Shown piece by piece: positions 35,941-48,429 of a DNA stretch of 64,000 bases (position 1 is the stretch's first letter; every line of letters begins with the position of its first letter). The stretch is from Escallonia rubra (Eukaryota; Streptophyta; Magnoliopsida; Escalloniales; Escalloniaceae). The position numbers and the translations under genes were made by a program. The notes below the pieces were generated by a model. It did not search any database, was not told the origin of the DNA, and was given only the letters and a program-made list of their open reading frames with translations. Location: positions 1-64,000 of the forward strand of contig JAVXUO010002435.1 in the NCBI GenBank assembly GCA_033065855.1. Direction: 5' to 3'.

Positions 35941-37015
35941 GGCCGACTCATAGTCAGATAGTCTCACAATCACCGGAGTGCCGGACAGTCGGTCAGTCGG
36001 ACACGGGACACCGGTCGGCGGTCAGTCGCCGTCACACCGTGACGTCGGCATCTCTCCTCCAAGCTCCAGTCCTCCTCTCTCGGCTCTCTCACTCTCAGCC
36101 ACCGCAGCTCACCGCCCGCACGCCGGCTGCCGGCACCACCCACGGCCACCGGTCGTCGTCTCAGCTGGGCTCTCATCAGTTGGTCGCCGTCCGTCCTCCG
36201 ATTCCGAAGCGCGAAGCCGACGAAGGCCCTCCTCAGTCCGGCGGTCCCCACCCCAACTCCGGCCAGTCCCCACCCAACTCCGGAGACTCCGGCCAGAACA
36301 GATCTGGGCGACAGATCTAGCTTAGATCTACCGTCTACGAGCCGGCGCACGAACCGAGGAAGTTCCGCCACTGCCGTTCGGCGGTCACGGCGCTTGAACA
36401 ATTTGATTAACATTGTGACAACGACGCCGTTCTGATTTCTGAGGACCGAGGTCAGTGTGCATTTTGAACAATTTCTTTTGCTATTGAGAATTGCTTGTTT
36501 GATTAATAATTTTAGGTTGTTAGTTGTGTATTTGATAATTTAGATTACTAATTGATGCTTTATGGATGTTAATCGTGCATTGAGCACTAAGATTTGAGAT
36601 TGTTGATGGAGGATGGGACCCAATTGGATTTTTATCCCATTTGAGCATTGATTATTTGATTAATAATTTTAGGTTGTGTTAATTGTGCATTTAAAAATTG
36701 AGATTATTTTCATGCTGATTATATGTTGTTAATTGTGCATTGAGCATTTGAGAATTGAGATGGTTGATGGAGGATGGGACCCAATTGGATTGAGATGTCC
36801 GATATGTGATTTAGTTGAATGGTGGGGTGAAATTAAGTTAATTAAGTTAACGCGATAATAAAACCTTAATAAGACCTTTTAAATGTTTTTTAGTATGTTT
36901 TGTGTATTATCGAAAAGTGCACTTTGTTTTTGTGTACTATTTTAGTTATAAAAATATTTATCTCCTTCGGTATATTTTTAGCCCCTCTTGGGATAAAATC
37001 CTGGTTCCGCCACTG
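35804..37015. mobile_element. hAT-type element (1212 bp) in the protease signal-peptide exon
   Basis: The termini CAGGGGCGGAAC (left) and CAGTGGCGGAAC (right, reverse complement) match plant hAT ends. The 8-bp target duplication is GGTACCGC (35796-35803) against AGTACCGC (37016-37023), one mismatch. A GC-rich block at 35940-36420 contains overlapping Pro/Ser/Arg-rich ORFs that I read as non-coding leader sequence. There is no transposase. The 36450-36830 part is related to 47385-47760. Confidence 0.88.
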
Positions 37016-37983
37016 AGTACCGCTTACCTGATTGTATTATGTTTGTGGATTCTATGCACGCTTTCAAGAGCAAGTGCAGAAGAGCATAGACCTGCAGAAT
37101 ATAACCCGAAATATTTGAAGGAGAGGTAGAAAAGTGGCTGGAACGGTATGGCAAAAAGTACCAGGGTGGTGAATGGGAAATGCGCTTTGGGATTTATCAA
37201 TCAAATATTGAGTACATCGACTACATAAATGGCCAGAACCTTTCATACAAACTCGTTGACAGTGAATTTTCAGGCATGACAAACGAAGAGTTCCTGTCAA
37301 TATATACAGGACTTGGAACTGATCTGCCTTCAAGTGAGGGGCTGGAACTCACAATAGACGAAGACAAACCTCTGGCCACTCGCATGGACCAGAGGGAAAG
37401 AGGCGCTGTGACTCCCGTCAAGAATCAAGGCCAATGTGGTACGGAACTCTAATGCTCACCACTGAAAAACTTGCATGGTCATGCATTTTAATATAAAGTT
37501 TTGAGGAAGATCGAATAACTGTGCTTGCGTACCATCTTAGACCATTTTTCTAATTAGGACTTGCATGTCGGAACAAGCCAAATTCCCATAAGACGATCAC
37601 AACTTCTCCTTTAGCAGTATTAAGTTCTAATCCCACATAACAAACTGGAAAGTCCCGATCCTAATGGCTTAAGCTAGCTTTTGGGTCAAGATAGATCTTA
37701 TTCTGTACATCCCGACCTTCTGCCTTGGACTAGCTCCCAATTTTCTACCATACATCTGACATCAGAAAGATGCATCCAAGCTCTTTTGCAAATAAAATCG
37801 AAAAAATAACAAGTCATAGACATGCATTGTTGAATGAAATCCAAATCTATTTTTCCACGTTTTATGGTTCGTGCCAATAAAGCAACAATCGTATCTATTT
37901 TGGTTGCAATTATGTAGCGCATATTTTTTGAGTAATTTTCAAGTCACATGGTGTGTCCTCCAACTTTAGTGCTTTATAAAACA

Positions 37984-40900
37984 CTAGCTCAGAATCCCGT
38001 GCCAAGCACGGGACTGTTTATTAACATTAACTTATTTTAGTAGTTTTGAAATGCACAATTTTATTATTTTATTATGGTTATTTCATCGAAGATAGCTATT
38101 TTAATTTTTATCTTGAACTCGCTTGTAATAAAAGAAATTAATCTTTATGGTGAAATATCATTAAGCAATGTCCTTGTGCATATTTGTTAATTCTGATTTG
38201 GTAACTAAGTAGATGAACAAAAATTAAAAGTTCATTTAGTAAACAAAAAAAAAAGTAAATTCTCTACTGATAAAAATAATATGCGGAGAACATATTGAGA
38301 TCAATTTGCTATTGCTCAAGACATTTTTATTATTTTCGAAGAACTTTTTAAATATAATTTGTACCTTGAATGCGTTACCCATAACGTTAATTACATATTA
38401 GTTTAATTTTGTTAGAGAAAATTTTGGTCCATATATTTGTTTATAGCATAGACTAATTAAGTAAGGATGATGTGCCACTTTCAAAAGCAAATGTAATCCA
38501 TGAACAAAGTATACAGAGAATATAATAATCATTGCATGAGGTAATTATATAAAGTTTAACTAACATGAGTACATAGGATAGCTTCAAAACCTCGTAGTAA
38601 AGAAATTGTTGAATAAAATTTAACCAAGATTTCACAAAGCATACAATAAGCATGCTTACTAAGTAAGATTTATCTTAAGAGATAATAAGATTTTTAATCT
38701 AAGTTTTAATTTACATTCATCACAACATAACTAATATCTTTTTTGATTTTATATGCAATTATATTCAAAAGTATAAAAGTTAACATAAAATCATAAATGG
38801 TATAATGCTAATATAGAATTTAGAATGCTTAAGAGTTTAATTACTCACAATAAAAGTACCATAGAAAAAAATTGGTTCAAAACTTTTCCAACATAAAATT
38901 AGTTGAATTTAAAAAATTCTCACATAATTAATGTTATAAATTTACTCTATTTATTTAATTTATCTCATATAGAATCTGCATATTATGGTAGATATGCATT
39001 TAACCATTGCGACTAAATAGGATAGCGCAAACCTTAGAGTAAAGAAATTATTGACCAAAACTTTTAACCAACATATTTAGTTATAGTCATATTTGAATTT
39101 ACAGGAAACTTAGATATGAATTTGAAATAGTACCTATTTTTTCTTATTAAATATTTTAAGTAATTTTTGTTTTACATGTTAATATTTCATGCTAGAGAGC
39201 TTTCGATATATAATATTTAAATAAAGTCATAATAGTTTACTATATTGGTTAGAATATTTTGAATGTTTCGAATTGTTTTTTCGAATTGTATATGGCTTTA
39301 TTATTTAAATGTTTACTATATTTGCCGATTTAATTAATTGCAAAATTAAGAATCTCGTTCAAAATAATGTTTGGAGATCTTTAGCAACATTAATATGTTT
39401 AAGCTTAGTTTTTATAACTCTTATTATATTAGAAATACAATGCAAAGACGTGTCATGAGCTATAATTGCATTTCTCACCTCAATTATTAGATATTATAAT
39501 TTGGGATCCTGAATCTAGCTCGAGTAAATTAATAAAATATTTTAAAAAGTTACAGAAAGTGTATCAATGCATACCACATTCAAGAAACAAAAAGAGATTA
39601 TCTTATACTTTTGTTAAAACTATAATTGTTAGTAAGAAATTTTTAATACTTTATTTGTAAAAGTTTCAAGTAATTTGTCAAGACGATATTATTATTGAGC
39701 TTTTTAGTGGTTCAACATGTAACATCTCAAAACCAAGTCTCTTAGCTTCAAAAGTTAGGTTAAGAGTTCCTAATCTTTGTAATTGTAAATGTCAAAGTCC
39801 GTTTTTATATTTTTCATAAATCATTGCTTCAAGAAATCATCAATTTATTAAGATACAAACATGATATCCAGTAGAATATTTTTTTCGCCTCATACACTTC
39901 TAAAATTATAGTCTTGATTAATTAAATGGTCAGGCAATTATTGCAGAATATTTGTTAGGTATATATATTTGTTTTAGTTCCTCTGAACTGGAAGTTTAAA
40001 GAATAATGAGTAGATTGTGTTACAGTGCCGTAGCTAGATTTTTGCGTTCTTTAAACTTCTTTTTTACACCATCAGGTGGTTCTGTAACACAATTTACTCC
40101 TTCTTCTTTTAACTTACAGTTCAAAGGAACCAAAGCAAACATATATGCGTATGCAAATATTACGCAAAAATTGCATAACAATCTAATCAAGGTTTTTAAT
40201 AGTCAAAATCAGAGCCTAATACGTAAATATGTCTGTAACATAGAGTTTAAATGTTTTACAAATGATATTTATAAGGTTTACAAATATCACGACAATTATA
40301 CCATGAATTTTTCAACAATAAATCGTAGTAAAAAGTTTGATTTGTTTTCTAAATTCTTATATATGGGATATAACCAGTTTGGTGGTCGTGAGGTCTTATT
40401 TAAAAATGCTGACTTATAATTCGTTTATTAAATCTATATATCACATTATTAAAGATGATTATCTTATGTATGTTACGTGTTATTTATATATATATATATA
40501 TATATATACATATATAATGACAGAACATTTGACTTAATTAGAACGTTATTTTTTCCCCTTCTAGATTTAATATGTTATTTTTATTTTTTTTCGATATATG
40601 AATTTTTATATTCACATTAAAGAGTAATTTTAAAAATACAATAGTTAAAATTAAGTCATAATAAGTTAGTGTATGGATTAGGTTGAGTTCTACAATATTT
40701 AGAATTAAATTTTAAATTATACAACCCTTATTATTATTGCAAAATTAATCAATTTTAAATTGAAAGGCACTTATCAGAATTTTGAAAATACAATAATTAA
40801 AATTAAGTCATAATAAGTTAGCGTATGAATTAGGTTGAGTTCTAAAATATTTATAATTAAATTTTAAATTGTACAACCCTTATCATTCTTGCAAAATTAA

Positions 40901-41785
40901 TCAAATTTAAATTGAAATGCACCTATCAAAATTACGTTTAGATCATTTTTTTTCCTAAGTCTCGTAAGTTGTTTAATCTTAATTGTAACATTATTATTTT
41001 TTTCTAAATCAAAAGTATTATTTTCGTTTTTTATATATATGAGTTTTTATATTCATGTTAGAAAGTAGTTTTAAAGATACAACAGTCAATGTTAAGTCCT
41101 AATAAGTTAATATAATGATAAGGTTAAGTTTTAGAATGATTAGAATTAGTTTTGAATTTTAAGGACATAGTTGTTAGAATTAAGCCTTAATAGATTAGTA
41201 TATTGATTAGGTAGAATTTTGGAATGATTGATCATGTTTTTTATTCTAAATCTCATAAGTTATTTTTTGGGTCTATGAATTTTAATTTTCATATTAGAAA
41301 ACACTTTTAAGGACATAATTGTCAAATTAAATCTTAATAGATTAGTATATTGATTAGGTAGAGTTTTAAAATGATTAGAATTAATTTTTAAATTAATTTT
41401 TTCTTCTAAATCTAAATTATTATTTTCGCTTTTTATATATATGAGTTATTATATTCATATTAGATAGTAGATTTAAAGATATAATAGTCAATATTAACTC
41501 CTAATAAGTTAGTATAATGATAAGGTAGAGTTTTAGAATGATTAAAATTATTCTTCGAATTTTAAGGACATAATTATCAAAAAGAAGTCTTAATATATTA
41601 GTATGTTGATTAGGTTGAGTTTTAGAATGATTAAAATTACTTTTAAATTAAAAAAGACTTACTTATATAGAAGTTAATTAATCTTAAAATAAGAATCTAA
41701 TGACGTGTCATATAAAGAGCGATGATGTGTCGCGCAAAGAAGCTATCAATGTCTTTCTCGCTTCGCTTATTATATATTATATAGA
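37984..41785 (-). mobile_element. Helitron 2 (3.8 kb, non-autonomous) in protease intron
   Basis: On the minus strand it begins TCTATATAATATATAATAAG at 41785 and ends with a hairpin (37996-38012, stem CCCGTGC/GCACGGG, loop CAA) and CTAG at 37984-37987. Host A at 37983 and T at 41786 give the expected AT target. It is AT-rich with no Rep/helicase ORF and is the same family as Helitron 1. It lies wholly within the intron of the protease pseudogene, 18 bp from the splice acceptor. Confidence 0.9.
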
Positions 41786-42355
41786 TTATAACTTACTACT
41801 GCAGGAAGTTATTCAGTGCCGTTGCAGCTGTGGAAGGCATCAACCAAATCAAAACAGGCAAATTGGTGGAACTTGTGAACTGCGATGTCAACAATGGTAA
41901 TCGAGGCTGTAACGGGGGATATATGGAGAGAGCACTTGAGTTCATTGGGAGAAATGGTGGCATCACCACAAGGGATGAATACCCCTATGTAGGAATACGT
42001 AGACCATGCAATACGGTGAAGCTGAAAAACCATGCAGTGACTATAAGTGGCTACGCAACAATTCATAATAACGAGAGAATGCTACACAAACTGCAGCTGC
42101 CAGCCAACCTGTAGTAGTTGCAATTGATGCTAGGATTTTTCAGCTATACAAATTAAAAGCGGGGTATTTATGGGCTATTGTACATCGATGACCAATCTTG
42201 GAGTAGTAGTAGTTGGCTACGGAGAAGAAGGCGGAATCTTGTATTGGATTCTGAAGAATTCATAGGGAAGGGGTTGGGGTGAAGGTGGTTATATGTGGAT
42301 GCAGCGTGGTACTTCTGAGCCTTGGGATATTTGCGGAAGCATAAAATCAAGCTAG

Positions 42356-44650
42356 CGTCCCCATTAAGAGATGAAGAATGTTGTTGATCAAACTAGCTTG
42401 CTGCATTTGAATAATAAATGTCGTAGGCTTAGATTATCTTTTGAGACTTCTTGTTGTAAATGGGATATTAAAGAAACAAATAATCATCATTACGCCCTAA
42501 TTTACAAGTTACAACCTTCTATACATCATTCTCTCCTCCGTGTATATCCTTGTTTAAGCTTCATTTTTGGCCCAATCAGCTTTGAACAAGATGATATTCT
42601 CTGAACTTTAAGTTCTAGCAAAAAGAAGATTAGCAGGAACCTCCTTAACAAAAGTGAAAAGACCAAATGCATAGTGGCCTTAAGCTTTCCATTGCCAATT
42701 CCAAAAGCTCCATCTAATAGGCCATGGAAAGTCGGGGCTGGGATTTTGGTTTAGTTGGTTGAAGGACATCGTTTGCTTGTAAAATGCTTAGGCACGTGGC
42801 GTCGGATGATTGGTAGATTATTTAATGCATTGGCACGCCAGGTCTGGATGGGCTCACGTGTAAACGTAATTCTCAAATCACTAAGCAGTCTGGTTTTGGG
42901 GGGAGTGCACATCTTTTGACTTCTTCCAAACGACCTATGAGAGTTCAGAAATATCCTCAAAGTTCTTTTGGTCGGTGCTATTTAAGTTACTGCTACTTCT
43001 CCCTAAGCCACTCTTATAGTCCTAATCAAACCAAGTATAATAATACAATGAATAAAGACAAGTTACCTTCAAAGATTATGAGTGTATAAATTATGAGTGT
43101 ATAAAGCACTAATTCAAAGATTCAACACACTTTTGGTGACAGTGTGAGTGAGTCAAACACCTAGTTTGATGTCCCAAGATAAACATGTATACATAATTAT
43201 GGTAAACAAAGTTTGCGATAACATAAATTAGAAGCTAGCTCGTGCTTGGTGCTGTAGAGGATTAGCTAGGACAACATTTATGACTTTTATAGCTGCGTTA
43301 TAATCATTTAGCCTTGCGTTGATTCAAGTTGGAGTTGCCATGTGTCTAAACGTGCCTATTCCACCCTTATGCTCACGCTAAGCTTCCTTGATTAATTTAA
43401 CTTTTCCACATGTTGAGGATGGATAGGGCCTCTTTTTACATTCTTGTCTAAGTTTTCATCCAGCATTTGCCACGTTTTTCCAACTCGTCTCTTGACGACA
43501 CATTGCACAGCTAAAACTTTAGGCCTTTGTGAGAGTGAATGTGTCCTTCCCTTTCTAAGAATTGGTCATGCGTCATCTAGTCATTGTTGCCTTTGGTTTG
43601 ACAGTTTGATTTGATAGTCATCAACTTATTCTAGGAAGAATCAACCTTAAGTGGGAACTTGTTCTCATGTCGATTCCTAACTCCTTGATGATGTGGCATG
43701 TTTGATGCCCTCTGGACGAATCAGCCTCGCTAGGCCGTCAGTTGTATTTTTACTTGGTGCAGACAATGCCCTCCAGAATAGCGCAATGATGTCATCGTGC
43801 TATTTTAACTGCTTATGAGTGCCACGTCAAACTCCGAGTGCCACGCCACTTGAGGCTCCACCTTTACCTTCAATAGTTAACACAGTCTTAAAGATACTTG
43901 GTATGCCACTGTTTTTTGTTCTTTTTCGTCATCCCAAGGTTCAAATTTCAAATAAACGCTTCCCAATGGTTTGATTTCTATTGGAAGTCATATTCTCATT
44001 ATCATGTTCGGATGTTGTTTCTACCTCGTACCTTTAACCCTTTAAATTTTCGTGCCTCTAATATCTCTCTTACTTCCTCACATTCCAGAGCACATGTTGC
44101 AACCCTTTAATTCCTTCCTTTTCTTTCTTTTTTTCTACGTATGTCCATTCTAGTGACCAGACTTTGAAGTAATTGCGTGTACTGTGCTATTCTCCTTCCG
44201 TAGATACCAGCATTATTAGACTCATTCTGTTTGATTCTCCTTTTGCAGTACAGTACCGTCATAAGAAAATGGGTAGAAGTAACGTACCGCCACAAAACAA
44301 GGTCCACCTTATTTTGGAGGACTTTGATGATGCTATTGAGAAGAAGATTCACAACGGCACCGAAGATGTTGAGAATGCCTTATGACCAGCCTTCAAACAA
44401 ACTAGGATCCCACCGCCTACACTTGCTAAAATTTATCCTAACACTAAGGCCACCTGTATTTTGATGTTTGATATGCTACTTCCTGCGATCGTCAGAGTTG
44501 CAATTTGACTTTCATCGAGAACTGGCTAATTTATTAATGAGTTCTGGAATATATGGGTGGATCGAATGATGGCCCACTTCATCGCTCATTGGCAACAAAT
44601 TGGGATCTATGTGCCTATCCTAGTCTCTAAGTGTAAATTAGAGCAGGATA
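42356..44650. other. Intergenic stretch, no supported gene
   Basis: Follows the protease pseudogene. Contains only short open frames. An acceptor-like TTTTGCAG at 44242-44249 is followed by an open frame beginning MGRSNVPPQNK (44270-44385), which could be an exon of an unknown or decayed gene. Nothing recognisable otherwise. Confidence 0.4.
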
Positions 44651-44689
44651 AGGTCCTCTTATACTCTTCCCCTTTTAATTTAGGCATGG

Positions 44690-45233
44690 CATGATGTCCA
44701 TAACGCTCAAGGATTTGGCGACCAACATCGATTAGGCCGTTTGGTACTCCCGCGACTCCCTCTTTGATTCTGAGACAGAGTATACTTTCTCTGTCGATGC
44801 CAACCTAGGAGGAAACTTGCGTGAAGTAAGGGAGTATGAGAGGCTGATGAGGAAAGATGTTGGATCGATCAGAAGGTTTCCTTCCTTCCAATTTAATATG
44901 TTTGATGCTCAGGAACATGCACATCACCTCTTCGGGTGCTCTTATTCATGTTCCAAATAATATGCAATACTACAATATGTCTTATATTCATGTGTTATTA
45001 ATGGAGCTCATGGGAAGCAAGCATATGCCACGGATGCAGAATGTGCTCAGTTATCACCGAGTGCCGACGAGGAACAATTCGTATATTTACAACGCTCATA
45101 TGCCACGGATGCAGAATGTGTTCAGTTATCAACGAGTGCTGACGGGGAACAATACATATCTTTACAACTCTCATATGGCACGGATGCAGAATGTGTTCAG
45201 TTATCAACGACTGCCGATAGGGAACAATTCGTA
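44690..45233 (+). pseudogene. Unrecognised coding-like remnant cut by CACTA 2
   Basis: One plus-strand frame gives plausible protein sequence: SITLKDLATNID, a stop, then SETEYTFSVDANLGGN and REVREYERLMRK, FNMFDAQEHAHHLF, a stop near 44956, and then a 75-bp in-frame repeat read three times. The frame runs straight into the CACTA 2 terminus at 45234. I do not recognise the family. The stops show it is no longer intact. Confidence 0.35.
45022..45233. repeat. Three tandem copies of an exact 75-bp unit
   Basis: Copies start at 45022, 45097 and 45172 (catatg(c/g)cacggatgcag); the third is cut after 62 bp by the CACTA terminus. A 75-bp period keeps reading frame (25 codons: SYATDAECVQLS...). Differences between copies are few. 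Confidence 0.9.
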
Positions 45234-46864
45234 CACTACAAGAAAACACGTTTTTAGCGACAGAGTTTTACCGACGGACGACAATCCGTCGGTAAAAGTC
45301 TGTCGTTAAAAACTTATTACCGACGAAGTTAGTGTCAGCAAAAGTTTTTGCCGACAATTTTTTTGCGGCGGTCTTTTAGCGACGGAATTACCGTCGCTAA
45401 AACGTTTTTACAAAATTAATTTTTTCGAGAGTTTTATAAAATTGTTTTAGCGACGGGAATAATCCGTCGCTAAAACTTCCGTCGATAAATATCGTGATTT
45501 ATTGACGGACTTTTAGCGATGGATTTGTCCCGTCGCTAAAAGTCCTCGATTAAAACAAACAGATCTGCCTTTCTTTCTCTTCCCCCGTTTCTCTCTCTGA
45601 AAAAACTCTCATCGCTGCTCTGAGCTCCGGCGACCAACCTCCACGGTGACCCACCTCCGGCGATCCCCATCCACGGTGACCCACCTCTGGCAATCCCCCT
45701 CCACGGTGACCCCTCCACTGCACTACCCCCGCGTGAAAAGCCATCCACTGCCGCAGCGTGAAAAGCTTGCCACCATCGTCGTGCCACCAACGCCGCCGCC
45801 CTCCACTGCTGTCGAATATTGTGCGTTCTTTATTAGAAGGTAAGTTCCCAACACCCTAATTATTTTTTCTACCCTACAAATTTGTTTCATAATTTTCTGC
45901 TCATGCTTGATTTTGCGTTGAATTTGTATAATTCTTTCAAATTTATCCGTTTAGTCTAATTTTTTGTTTTTTTGCTGGAATTTTTGCTGGGTATATAGGC
46001 TTAGGGATTCGGTTTTAGTCCTTTAGTATTGTTAGACGTAGTTATAATAAATTATATCTAAATATAATATCATAGGGAGATTCTTTTTCTTAAAAAAATG
46101 TATTGGACAATAGAACAAGACTTAGCAACTGCGAAAGAGTTAAGTGCTAAGTAATATATATTATTGTATGCTAAAGGTAAGTACTAGAGGACTCTTATTT
46201 TTCCATAAGCTTCGCCAAAGTTCATAATCTTATGCACCAATGTTCTAAGTCTAGCATGTTGCACTCTCTTCGAAAGCAATTCTCTTCAAAATCAAAGGAT
46301 CTTGGAGATTCTTGGTGAATACAATGAGTTTTGGGAATGACACAAATGCAAAGGTAAATGAGTAGAGCTATGGTAGTTGTGCTAGCAAGACGGCAGTGGC
46401 ACTCTTGCTAGTAGTTATTGGGGTAGGGAAGACAGTGAAGGCGACAATGATGTTGCACGTGATAGTGAAACCTATGACAATGGCTATTGTAGCGTTATGA
46501 TCATGTAGATGTAACAGTGATGTTGCACATGATATTGTAATTGTGGTGGTACTAGTGATTTGAGGTGTCCGTGGTTGATAGGATGAAAGTGATATCGACA
46601 ATAATTGTGATAATCGATGGTGGCAGTGCTGATGGCAGTATTAACATTATCACAGTGGCAACCATTACGTTGATGGTGGCAGCGACGATTAGTACCATCG
46701 CTAAATATTTTATAGAATTTTATAATTTTTGATGATTTTTAAAAAATATATAAACGACGGAATTATTCCGTCGGTAAAAATTCTGTCGGCGAAAGTAAGG
46801 CTTTACTGACAGACTTTTACCGACGGCCTAGTCCCGTCGCTAAAAGTCTTATCTAAAATATCAA

Positions 46865-47370
46865 ACCCTAAATCGAATGCCCTGATCGAATCGAACCCTA
46901 AATTAAACTAATTGAACCCTAAATTGAATGCCCTAATCCAATCGAACCGTAAATTGAACTAATTGAACCCCCTAATTGAACCCTAAATTGAATGTCTCAA
47001 TTCAACCGAACCCTAAATTGAACTAATAGAACCCCCTAATTGAACCATAAATTGAAGTAACTGAACCCTAATTAAACCCTAAATTGAATGCCTTAATTGA
47101 ATCGAACCCTAATTTAAACTGATTGAACCCTAAATTGAATGTCCTAATCTAACTGAAACCTAAATTGAACTAATTGAACCTTAAATTGAATGCCCCAAAT
47201 CAACCGAACCCTAAATTGAATCAATAGAACCCCCTAATTAAACCCTAAATTGATGTAATTGAACCTTAATTAAACCCTGAATTGAATGCCCTAATCGAAC
47301 TGAACCATAAATTAAACTAATTGAACCCTAAATTGAATGCCCTAATACAATTGAATCCTAAATTGAAATA
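46865..47370. repeat. Degenerate array of ACCCTAAATTGAA motifs
   Basis: Variants of aaccctaaattgaa, gccctaatc and ctaattgaacc alternate every 15-25 bp over about 500 bp. AACCCTAA is the telo-box core and resembles the plant telomere repeat, but the array is irregular and not a telomere tract. Confidence 0.75.
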
Positions 47371-47384
47371 ATTCAAGCGCATCG

Positions 47385-48327
47385 GATATGTGCATTTTGA
47401 ACAATTTTTTCCTATTTGAACATTGATAATTTGTTTGATAATTTTAAGTTGTTAATTGTGCATTTGAGAATTGTGATTATTGATCTGTGATTTTAGGTTG
47501 TTAATTGTTGATTTTAGGTTATTAGCTGTTCATTTGAAGTAATTGCGATTATTAATTGATGATTTTAGGTTGTTAATTGATGATTTTAGATTGTTAATTG
47601 TGCATTGAGCATTGGAGATATTGAGATTATTGACGGAGGATGGGACCCAATTGGATTGAATGTGTGATTTTTGTTAATTTTTATTGCATTGAGCATTTTA
47701 GAATTGAGAATTGAGATTGTTGACGGAGGATGGGACCCAATTGAATTGAGATACCTGTTAGTTAACGCAGACACAGACACCACGTCTGATTGACGGTGTC
47801 CAACATTTAAAAAACAAATTAACGTATGCCGATGTGTCTGGAGGTGCGTGTCGGTGGGCGTCGGACACGTGTCCGGAGGCGTCGGACACGTGTCGGTATG
47901 TGTCGGACACGTGTCCGGAGGTGTCAGACACGTATCGGACACCATATCGACACCCTATATGATGTGTCGAAATTTAGGTTGTTGACGGAGGATGGGACCC
48001 AATTGGATTGAGATACCTGTTAGTTAGCGCAGACACGGACACCACATCTGATCGACGGTGTCTGACATTTAAAAAAAATTAACGTATGCCGATGTGTCTG
48101 GATGTGCGTGTCGGTGGGCGTCAGACACGTGTCCGGAGTCGTCGGACACGTGTCGGTATGTGTCGGACACGTGTCCGGAGGTGTCAGACACGTACCGGAC
48201 ACCATATCGACACCCTATATGACGTGTCGGAATTGAGATTGTTGAATGTGCATTAAATTTAGGTTAGTTAGGTTAATGCGACATTTTTAGCATGCACCCC
48301 CTGGAATCTCATCGTGGCTCCAGTACT
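47385..48327. mobile_element. hAT-type remnant, left end missing
   Basis: Shares with the 35804-37015 element the phrases gtgcattttgaacaattt and ggaggatgggacccaattgg. It ends with CAGTACTGGAGCCACGAT in reverse complement, which resembles the hAT terminus CAGTGGCGGA. The left terminus is not visible. It contains an internal 261-bp duplication. Confidence 0.55.
47717..48235. repeat. 261-bp duplication with periodic CACGTG palindromes
   Basis: Two copies start at gttgacggaggatgggaccc (about 47718 and 47980). Each carries three CACGTG hexamers exactly 21 bp apart: 47866, 47887, 47908 and 48126, 48147, 48168. Most sit in the perfect palindrome CGGACACGTGTCCG. Confidence 0.88.
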
Positions 48328-48429
48328 GGCTATAATTAGCCCTAATTAGTCCTGATTAACAATATTTTAGTAAATCAATTAACCCGAATTAGCTCTAACG
48401 AGCCTAATTAGTTTTAATTAACCCTAAGA

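Larger units (their letters stand above)
35776..42355 (+). pseudogene. Papain-like cysteine protease pseudogene (tandem copy)
   Basis: Exon 1 is 35776-35803 plus 37024-37438, split by a hAT element inside the signal peptide; exon 2 is 41805-42355; the intron holds a Helitron. Alignment to the intact gene at 61454-63573 shows the same intron position and the prodomain ([15 protein letters not shown]). There is an early TAG near 37128 with a frameshift, and a deletion around the active site: the intact GSCWAFSTV corresponds to GKLFSAV here, so the catalytic Cys is gone. The catalytic His of [10 protein letters not shown] is replaced (NLGVVVVGYG), the Trp after the active-site Asn is a stop (KNS then TAG), and there are further frameshifts near 42090-42160. 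It is dead as a protease. Confidence 0.93.

Noticed and set aside
35775..36413. GC-rich ORFs of up to 181 codons on both strands
   Set aside because: Lie within the hAT element, low complexity (Pro/Ser/Arg), no recognisable domain; the first one starts at the protease ATG and reads into the transposon.
41830..42114. 94-codon protease-like ORF taken as a working gene
   Set aside because: It is exon 2 of the pseudogene; the catalytic Cys is deleted and the frame breaks soon after.
46865..47370. Telomere or interstitial telomere tract
   Set aside because: Motifs are irregular AACCCTAAATTGAA words, not tandem CCCTAAA.
47586..48205. Thr/Pro/Cys-repeat proteins (DTCPTP type)
   Set aside because: Translation of the 21-bp CACGTG repeat on the minus strand, not a gene.
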